A stretch of DNA of 5,186 nucleotides from Dysgonomonas sp. (GTDB lineage Bacteria > Bacteroidota > Bacteroidia > Bacteroidales > Dysgonomonadaceae), in NCBI GenBank assembly GCA_003523545.1, contig DQAM01000107.1:1-5186 (forward strand). Reading direction: 5' to 3'. A program made the translations under genes and the position numbers. The notes under the pieces were generated by a model that was given only the letters and a program-made list of their open reading frames with translations, was not told where the DNA came from and made no database searches. Positions within the stretch are counted from its first letter, which is position 1. The number at the start of each line of letters is the position of its first letter. Positions 1 to 5,186 of the stretch are shown here, one piece after another.

Positions 1-305
1 GCGGTAGATTCCATCTGCAGTATACAATTATGTATATAAAGCGATTCTATATTATCTGCATATATTTTAATATGTCCTTTGGGTACTTTTCCGGTTTGAT
101 CTAACACTTGCAAATGAAGCGTACCCTCTTTTATCTCCTTACTGATATTTGTAGAATCCGGAGAAAAAACCTGGTACGAAAAAGTTTCAGATGGAATTAC
201 CTCTACTTTGAAGCCGGATAAGTCGAAGCGGGAGATAACCTCCTGTGTGCAGACATTAAAGATAGTCAACAAAAACAAAACTAGACAGCAAAATATATTT
301 TTCAT
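1..305 (-). CDS. Exported GIN-domain (DUF2807-like) protein, 5' part only
   Basis: This is the first 101 codons of a gene that continues past the left edge; it is read from the ATG at 305-303. The product starts MKNIFCCLVLFLLTIFNVC, a short basic start followed by a hydrophobic stretch (about residues 4-18) typical of an export signal. Cys19 could be a lipoprotein attachment site, but the preceding F-N-V is not a good lipobox, so cleavage by signal peptidase I just after it is also possible. Residues 27-100 alternate polar and hydrophobic positions as in beta strands: a 'FDLSGFKVEVIPSE' strand pair, a 'KEGTLHLQVLD' strand, then 'HIKIYADNIESLYIHNC'. This order matches the start of the head-GIN/DUF2807 family of surface or periplasmic beta-helix proteins, recognised by eye only. 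Only 14 bp separate it from the stop of the upstream permease, with no terminator between them, so the two are probably cotranscribed. Family function is poorly defined and no enzymatic activity is claimed. Confidence 0.75.
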   Translation of the reverse strand, partial: MKNIFCCLVLFLLTIFNVCTQEVISRFDLSGFKVEVIPSETFSYQVFSPDSTNISKEIKEGTLHLQVLDQTGKVPKGHIKIYADNIESLYIHNCILQMEST

Positions 306-319
306 AATCGTATGGTTAT

Positions 320-2659
320 TTAATCAGTTTTCAGGGACTCAACCGGATTGCGGGATAAAGCTTTCAGACTCACACCTGAAGTTACAATTATTGCAACGAT
401 GCACTGAACCACCACCGGTAATATAAAAATACTCCAGCCGAGAGTTGTGCGGTTAGTATAACCGCTTATCCATTCCAAAGCGAAATAATATGCCAGCGGT
501 ACAGCAAATACACCGGCTATTACCACCCATTTTGTGATATCGTAAGATAGCAATGCAAATACATTTCTGGTAGTTGCACCATTTACTCTCCTTATAGCAA
601 TCTCCTTGGTCCTGCGGGCTGTTGCATAAAGATGTACTGCAACCAATCCCATCATGGCAATAAACATGGATAAGCAGGAAGCCATAAGAATTATATTTGA
701 CTGAGTTTTTAGGTTTTCAAACTTTTTCAGATGTATATCCTCACTCCACCTGGTATCGAGGACATAATCAGGGTCAAACTTACCAAGTACAGTCGATACA
801 ATATTTTCTGCAGATATCCGTGTTATATTATCACCAAACCTGATATATATCGGCCCCACAGACCAGGGTTTACTCAAAACTAACGGCTGTACTGCCCCCG
901 CCGGATCCTGATAATAAAAATCCTTCACTACACCCACCACTTCTGCATTACCCTTATAATTAACATATTTTCCGGCAACAGGATATTCCAATCCAAGCAT
1001 TTTCACAGCAGCTTCATTCAGTACAATTTGAATGAGACTATCCGGTGCATTTTCTTTAAAAAATTCACCTTCTTTCAACTGAAATTCCATAAGCTCGCTC
1101 AATCCGGGACCTATTCTGTTTTCATTTATACTATAATTCTTCTCCCTATTATCAAGAAGTCCAATCCCTTGTCCGCTCCATCCCATACCTATAACATGCT
1201 CAGCATAACTAACCTGCTCTATTTGAGGTGATGAAAGAAGTCCATCTTTTATAGCCGGATAGCTTTTTGACATACTGCCGCTCGGAAATAAAATCATTAC
1301 ATTTTTAGGATTATATCCTAAAGGTATACTCTCTAAGTATGACGACTGCCTGTTGATGAGTAAAATGTAAGATATGAGAACTATCGTAATAACCGACTGG
1401 AATATAACGATAGCAACGGTCAATTTCTGTTTCGAATATTTAATCCGTTTACCAATAATATCAAGAGGACTGAAACGACTCAGGTAAAAAGACGGGTAAG
1501 AAGAAGATAATAGGACAGTGATTGCAAAAAGCAATACTACACAAACAACAAACCATGGGTTCAACAATTGCAAAAGGTCTATATTTTTATCTATCAACTC
1601 TGAAAAATAAGGAGTTAATAGTATAGTTAATATTAAACCTATAGCAAAAGATATCAGTACAATAAATGATACTTCAGAGAAAAACTGGCGGACAATATCT
1701 CCCATCAGGGCTCCATTTGCCTTACGTATTCCGATTTCCGGCATGCGGATTTCACCTTGTGCTATAAAAAGATTAATAAAGTTGGCTATTGCCAAAAATA
1801 GTATAAGAATAGCAAGTACAGACAACAACCATATAAAACTCATACTGTTGCGTTTGCCTATATCAAACCCCACTTCACTATTCATATATATGTCTTCCAG
1901 CTTTTCTGCAGCCCCGTATGCCCTTCCCTGAAAATGTTTTCCCCAGGCGTCCATCATAGGCTGGTATTCTTTTACAATAGCTTCACTCACAGCATCGACC
2001 GATGAATTAGCATCAATAAGATAGTACGTGTAAAACTCAAGCCCGCCGGCTTGATCGAGCCATTCTATACTTTGTATGTTTGTCAGGACATCAAAGGAGA
2101 AATGAGTATTGGCAGGTAAATCTTCAACGACACCGGATACTGTAATCTCAGACTGATTCGCTTTTACAGTTTTCCCAAACGCATTCTCCGGACTTCCGAA
2201 AATAATATCTGCCTGCTTTCGGGTGATAACGATAAAATTTTTATCACTCAATGCTGTCTCCGGCGTTCCTTCAATAAATTTTATCTTGAACACTTTAAAA
2301 AATTCGGGATCAACCATCAACATTTCCAAATTCGAGAACGTGGATTTATCATACGTTAAATCAGCACTTCCCCCATTATTATATACCTGAGTTGAAGCTT
2401 CAATACCTGGTACTTTCCCTGGTATTTCGGTATATGCTTTCCGTAAATTTATGCCGTATACGATTTTATCCTTACCTTCTTCTTCCTTCACGCTATTCAA
2501 ACGGATTATTCGTTCATAATTGGGAAAATGCTTATCATAACTCAATTCATTTACAACAAATAAAATCAGCATGATGGAAACAGCAAGACCTATCGCTAAT
2601 CCGATAATATTTATCACCAGAAAAAAACGTGTCCGCTTGTATGCCCTTAAAATATTCAT
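320..2659 (-). CDS. MacB/FtsX-type ABC transporter permease, intact (779 aa)
   Basis: This is an inner-membrane permease subunit of the type VII (MacB/LolCDE-like) ABC class, in the two-repeat form common in Bacteroidota. Predicted membrane segments lie near residues 12-38, 274-300, 329-350, 368-390, 413-436, 655-680, 709-730 and 742-764. Residues about 40-270 form the first periplasmic MacB_PCD-like domain and about 437-650 the second. Each FtsX core has the cytoplasmic coupling motif that contacts the ATPase: EIGIRKANGA at 308-317 and KEIAIRRVNGAT at 685-696. The C terminus SRNPVESLKTD is typical of the family. There is no Walker A or B motif, so ATP hydrolysis must come from a separate subunit not encoded here. 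The family uses ATP to drive movement of periplasmic parts rather than to pass substrate through the membrane; exported substrates can be lipoproteins, peptides or drugs, and nothing here identifies which. The ATG at 2659 is supported by the paralog starting at the same codon (MNILRAYKRTRFFLVIN in both). No Shine-Dalgarno sequence is seen; the leader is AT-rich. Confidence 0.93.
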   Translation of the reverse strand: MNILRAYKRTRFFLVINIIGLAIGLAVSIMLILFVVNELSYDKHFPNYERIIRLNSVKEEEGKDKIVYGINLRKAYTEIPGKVPGIEASTQVYNNGGSADLTYDKSTFSNLEMLMVDPEFFKVFKIKFIEGTPETALSDKNFIVITRKQADIIFGSPENAFGKTVKANQSEITVSGVVEDLPANTHFSFDVLTNIQSIEWLDQAGGLEFYTYYLIDANSSVDAVSEAIVKEYQPMMDAWGKHFQGRAYGAAEKLEDIYMNSEVGFDIGKRNSMSFIWLLSVLAILILFLAIANFINLFIAQGEIRMPEIGIRKANGALMGDIVRQFFSEVSFIVLISFAIGLILTILLTPYFSELIDKNIDLLQLLNPWFVVCVVLLFAITVLLSSSYPSFYLSRFSPLDIIGKRIKYSKQKLTVAIVIFQSVITIVLISYILLINRQSSYLESIPLGYNPKNVMILFPSGSMSKSYPAIKDGLLSSPQIEQVSYAEHVIGMGWSGQGIGLLDNREKNYSINENRIGPGLSELMEFQLKEGEFFKENAPDSLIQIVLNEAAVKMLGLEYPVAGKYVNYKGNAEVVGVVKDFYYQDPAGAVQPLVLSKPWSVGPIYIRFGDNITRISAENIVSTVLGKFDPDYVLDTRWSEDIHLKKFENLKTQSNIILMASCLSMFIAMMGLVAVHLYATARRTKEIAIRRVNGATTRNVFALLSYDITKWVVIAGVFAVPLAYYFALEWISGYTNRTTLGWSIFILPVVVQCIVAIIVTSGVSLKALSRNPVESLKTD

Positions 2660-2702
2660 GATATCACTTTTATATATCTACTATTTAAATGATAACGATT
2701 AC
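2660..2702 (-). promoter_or_regulatory. Duplicated upstream block ahead of the intact permease
   Basis: The 43 bp directly upstream of the ATG match the 46 bp ahead of the other permease gene (5141-5186) at 41 of 46 aligned columns by hand (2 substitutions, 3 gap positions). The far part is identical over 21 bp and includes, on the coding strand, GTAATCGTTATCATTTAAAT. The block probably holds the leader and translation start region and perhaps part of a promoter or operator. AATCGTTATC differs by one base from a half of the classic Fur box, but the other half matches poorly, so I do not call a Fur site. Similarity is seen directly; function is inferred. Confidence 0.6.
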
Positions 2703-2711
2703 TATGCCAAA
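2680..2711 (-). promoter_or_regulatory. Weak candidate Bacteroidota-type promoter
   Basis: On the minus strand a TTTG (2711-2708) is followed after 20 bp by TAAATAGT (2687-2680). Bacteroidota primary promoters have TTTG near -33 and TAnnTTTG near -7 with about this spacing. The -33 element matches, but the -7 element matches only at TAnnT. A transcript from here would have a leader of roughly 15-20 nt before the ATG at 2659. This is a suggestion only; such short matches are frequent in AT-rich DNA. Confidence 0.22.
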
Positions 2712-2763
2712 CACGATAAACGACTATATAACAACATATTAAACACAGAACCTTTATAAAGAA

Positions 2764-2780
2764 TGTAAATATATTTTACA
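2764..2780. repeat. Small AT-rich inverted repeat in the intergenic region
   Basis: TGTAAA and TTTACA form a perfect 6-bp inverted repeat around the 5-bp centre TATAT. It lies about 30 bp past the stop of the frameshifted permease and about 105 bp ahead of the next start. It could be a weak stem in the transcript end or a binding site for a dimeric protein. The stem has only one G-C pair per arm and no clean run of T follows, so it is a poor intrinsic terminator. A third copy of the half-site (TTTACA) occurs at 2797-2802. Confidence 0.3.
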
Positions 2781-2810
2781 CTCGGTAGAAAAATTATTTA
2801 CAAACTAAAT

Positions 2811-5140
2811 TTATTCTGCTTTCAATGATTCTACCGGATTGCGGGAGATCGTTCTGATGCTCACACCCGATGTAACTAACAAAGCAATAAAACATTGCAC
2901 CAAAATAGGTATCACAAAAATACTCCAGTCCAAAGAAGCACGATTGGTATAATTACTCATCCACTCGACCGCCAAATAATATGCTAACGGCACAGCAAAT
3001 ACCCCGGCAATCAATACCCATTTTACAATATCACTCGAAAGCAGTACAAATATGTTCATCGATGCAGCTCCATTTATCCGTCTTATGCCGATCTCTTTTA
3101 TCCGCCGTGTTGTTGCATAAAGATGAACTGCCACTAAACCAAGCATTGCAATAAACATAGATAAGAATGATGCTATCATTACGATCTTCGACTGCATCTT
3201 CAAACTTTCAAACTTACTCTGATATATATCTTCACTCCAGGTAGGATTGGCTACAAATCCGGAATCAAATTTATTCAAAACCGTATTTACTGCATTTTGT
3301 CCGTGCGCCCTGTTTATATTTTCTTTAAATTTTATATAAAGTGATATTCCACCCCACAATCTCGAACTCAAAAGCAAAGGTTCGATTTCATCTGCTGGTT
3401 CCTTATAATAAAAATCTTTAACTACTCCGATAATTTCAGCATTGCCTTTATAATGCACATATTGTCCGGCAACAGGCGGCTTCAACCCCATCATCCTGAC
3501 AGCAGTTTCATTCAGGATTATCTGCCTAATACTATCCGGGGTGTTCTCTTTAAAGAATCCACCTTCTTTCAACTGAAACTGCATAACCTCACACAAGCCG
3601 GGAAGTACTCTATATTCATTTATACCAAAATTCCTTTCTCTGTTTTCAAGCAGACTGATGCCCTGCCCGCTGCAACCCCGCCTATAGTATGATTCGATCC
3701 TCCCACTGCCTCAACCTCCGGAAGTGAAAGTAACTCTTGTTTCAATGCTTCATAACTTTTCATCAGGTTTCCATTGAGTAAAAAACTCACAACATTTTTG
3801 GGATTATAACCTAAGGGCATATTCTCCAGGTAGGATGCCTGCCTGTTGATCATCCAGATATAAGATATAAGTACAATGGTAATGACAGACTGTATAACTA
3901 CAATTACAACGGTCAGCCGTCTTTTCGAAAACCGGATACGCCTGTTTAAGATATCGAGAGGGCTAAAGCGGCTTAGATAGAAAGAGGGATAAGAAGCTGA
4001 TAATACTATAGTGATAACAAAAAGAAGAATTATACTAACTATAAACCAAGGATTTATCAATTGGATAAGATCTATCTCTTTGTTTATCAATTCTGAAAAA
4101 TAAGGTGTAAATAATATCGTCAGAGCGAAACCCGCCGCGAAAGCAATCATTACAATAAAAGACACCTCAGAGAAAAACTGCCTTACCACATTTTGTATCG
4201 AAGCTCCATTTGCCTTACGTATTCCGATTTCCGGCATCCGGGTCTCCCCCTGCGCTATGAATAAGTTTATAAAATTAGCAATAGCCAGTAACAAAATCAC
4301 AAGAGCAAGAACAATAAGCAGCCATACAAAACTCATACTGTTAGTTTTGCCTAAACTGGTCGCTTCGGAATGAAGATATATATCACCCAGTTTTTCTGTA
4401 GCTCCATACGCTTCTCTCGAAAAAGAACCGCTCCAGACATCTACCATAGGCTGGTATTCTTTGACAATAGAATGGCTGACTTCTTCGAGTGAAGCATTTT
4501 CATCGATAAGGTAATATGTAAAAAACTCCAATCCTTGAGCATTCTCTATCCCAGAGGCTTTGATATTGACCAGAATATCAAAGTAAAAATGTGTATTAAG
4601 AGGAAGCTCTTCTACTACAGCCGTTACCACTCCTTCTTGTTCGGACACTTTTACGTTTTTTCCTATAGCATCAGCTGGACTTCCGAATATAATATCAGCC
4701 TGTTTGCGGGTAATTACAACCGAATTAAGATCCTTTAGTGCTGTCTGCGGTGTTCCTTCAATAAATTTCAATTGAAATACTTTAAAGAAATCGGGGTCCA
4801 CAAACATTAACGGTAAATAATCAAAATGAGCATCATTATAGATTAAGTCCGCTTCCCCCCCGATATATATCTGAACCACAGCTTCAATTCCAGGTACTTT
4901 TTCAGGTAGTTCCGTATAGGCTTTTCGGAGATTTATACCATATACTCTTTTATTTCCGCCTGAGTCGGTCACGGTATTAAGCCGGATAATCCGCTCATAA
5001 TTGATAAAATGCTTATCATAACTCAGTTCATTTACTACAAACAAAATGAGCATAATAGATACTGCAAGACCTATAGCCAGCCCGAGAATATTTATTACTA
5101 GGAAAAAACGTGTACGCTTGTATGCCCTTAGAATATTCAT
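2811..5140 (-). pseudogene. MacB/FtsX-type permease, broken by a one-base frameshift
   Basis: This is a paralog of the neighbouring intact permease with the same plan: membrane segments near residues 12-38, 270-296, 325-346, 365-388 and 409-432, a first periplasmic domain between the first two, and coupling motif EIGIRKANGA at 304-313. Reading from the ATG at 5140 follows the paralog to Gly488 (codon at 3679-3677), then gives 18 unrelated residues and stops at 3622-3620. Matching sequence resumes in another frame (CSGQGISLLENRERN onward) and stays open to 2811. It includes the second periplasmic domain, the second coupling motif KEIGIRRINGAA, three more membrane segments and the end SRNPVESLKAE. 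Adding one base gives 776 residues against 779 in the paralog. As it stands the product would be 506 residues, lacking the second FtsX core. The downstream part has no convincing start (the first candidate near 3596 is a TTG inside a conserved stretch), so it is not a separate gene. Causes may be a recent mutation or a sequencing error; the rest is undamaged. Confidence 0.88.
3676..3679 (-). other. Frameshift site (one base missing, G4 run on the coding strand)
   Basis: From the conserved His codon (CAT) to the conserved Ile codon of the GQGI motif the intact paralog has 33 nt, while this copy has 32. The loss falls within GGCGGGGTTGC on the coding strand. Restoring a fifth G would read H-T-I-G-G-G-C-S-G-Q-G-I, lining up with H-V-I-G-M-G-W-S-G-Q-G-I in the intact copy. 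The exact lost base cannot be proved from one sequence; a change at either side of the G run would restore the same downstream frame. Confidence 0.85.
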
Positions 5141-5186
5141 GATATTACATTTTATATATATCTATTATTTAAATGATAACGATTAC
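5141..5186 (-). promoter_or_regulatory. Duplicated upstream block ahead of the frameshifted permease
   Basis: This is the counterpart of the block at 2660-2702, directly upstream of the ATG at 5140 and cut off by the window end, so the repeat may extend further. It is AT-rich, has no Shine-Dalgarno sequence, and ends at the window edge within the identical 21-bp part. Its -33 region, if it has one, lies outside the window. Confidence 0.55.

Larger units (their letters stand above)
320..5186 (-). repeat. Tandem duplication of permease gene plus upstream block
   Basis: Two direct copies, 5186-2811 and 2702-320, have their start codons 2481 bp apart. Hand comparison shows only 2 differences in the first 50 residues, about 76% identity over roughly 100 residues of the first FtsX core, and clearly lower identity in the periplasmic parts (for example about 14 of 32 residues just before the HxIG motif). 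The intergenic stretch 2703-2810 has no visible counterpart in the window, and the GIN-domain gene is present only after the left copy, so the duplicated unit is permease plus leader. Confidence 0.85.

Noticed and set aside
306..319. Terminator or promoter between the permease and the GIN-domain gene
   Set aside because: Only 14 bp are present, with no hairpin and no -33/-7 pair, so cotranscription is the simpler reading.
208..426. Plus-strand open frame of 72 codons
   Set aside because: It lies antisense over the end of the permease and the start of the GIN-domain gene, has no recognisable domain, and is a by-product of the minus-strand coding sequence.
1028..1231. Plus-strand open frame inside the intact permease, with a similar one at 3453-3692 in the paralog
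   Set aside because: The two resemble each other only because the sense strands are paralogous; no independent features support antisense coding.
2688..2702. Fur-box-like sequence in the duplicated upstream block
   Set aside because: One half matches 9 of 10 positions but the other half matches only about 3 of 9, which is not enough for a call in AT-rich DNA.
2571..2759. Plus-strand frame covering the permease start and the intergenic region
   Set aside because: Its product has no family features, and its conservation is explained by the permease start and leader on the other strand.
2811..3596. Separate 261-residue protein for the second half of the broken permease
   Set aside because: The only start is a TTG within a conserved stretch of the paralogous protein, and matching sequence extends upstream of it, so it is the tail of one frameshifted gene.
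3670..3690. Programmed -1 ribosomal frameshift joining the two halves
   Set aside because: In the reading frame the site is GGC GGG GTT, which does not form an X XXY YYZ slippery heptamer, and no strong stem follows. The intact paralog needs no shift.

Overview
The window looks like part of a Bacteroidota chromosome, most likely Bacteroidales. The evidence is the gene families present (two-repeat MacB/FtsX-type permeases ending in an 'SRNPVESLK' tail, and a GIN-domain DUF2807-like exported protein), the AT-rich composition, and the lack of a Shine-Dalgarno sequence ahead of either permease start. Genus cannot be fixed from the sequence. All supported genes lie on the minus strand, so the biological order runs from right to left.

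Layout in transcription order: (1) 5186-5141, the upstream region of the first permease gene, cut by the window edge. (2) 5140-2811, a permease gene of the MacB/FtsX type carrying a one-base frameshift near 3676-3679. The frame stops at 3620, but the second half of the protein stays open and well conserved in another frame down to 2811, so it is annotated as one broken gene (776 residues if the lost base is restored). (3) 2810-2660, a 151-bp AT-rich intergenic region with a small inverted repeat, a weak Bacteroidota-type promoter candidate, and a block of about 43 bp that is nearly the same as the one ahead of the first permease. (4) 2659-320, an intact paralogous permease of 779 residues. (5) 305-1, after only 14 bp, the 5' part of a gene for an exported protein resembling the head-GIN/DUF2807 family, running off the left edge.

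The two permeases are a tandem duplication that includes their immediate upstream sequence. Each has the plan: N-terminal membrane segment, large periplasmic domain, FtsX core, a further membrane segment, second periplasmic domain, second FtsX core. Neither contains an ATPase domain, and no ATPase or membrane-fusion protein is encoded here, so an ATP-binding partner (LolD/MacB-like) must come from outside the window. The intact permease and the GIN-domain gene are probably cotranscribed. The substrate is unknown. The main points for a second look are the frameshift in one copy, the duplicated upstream block, and the permease/GIN-domain pairing; I see no clear evidence for a wholly new type of system.
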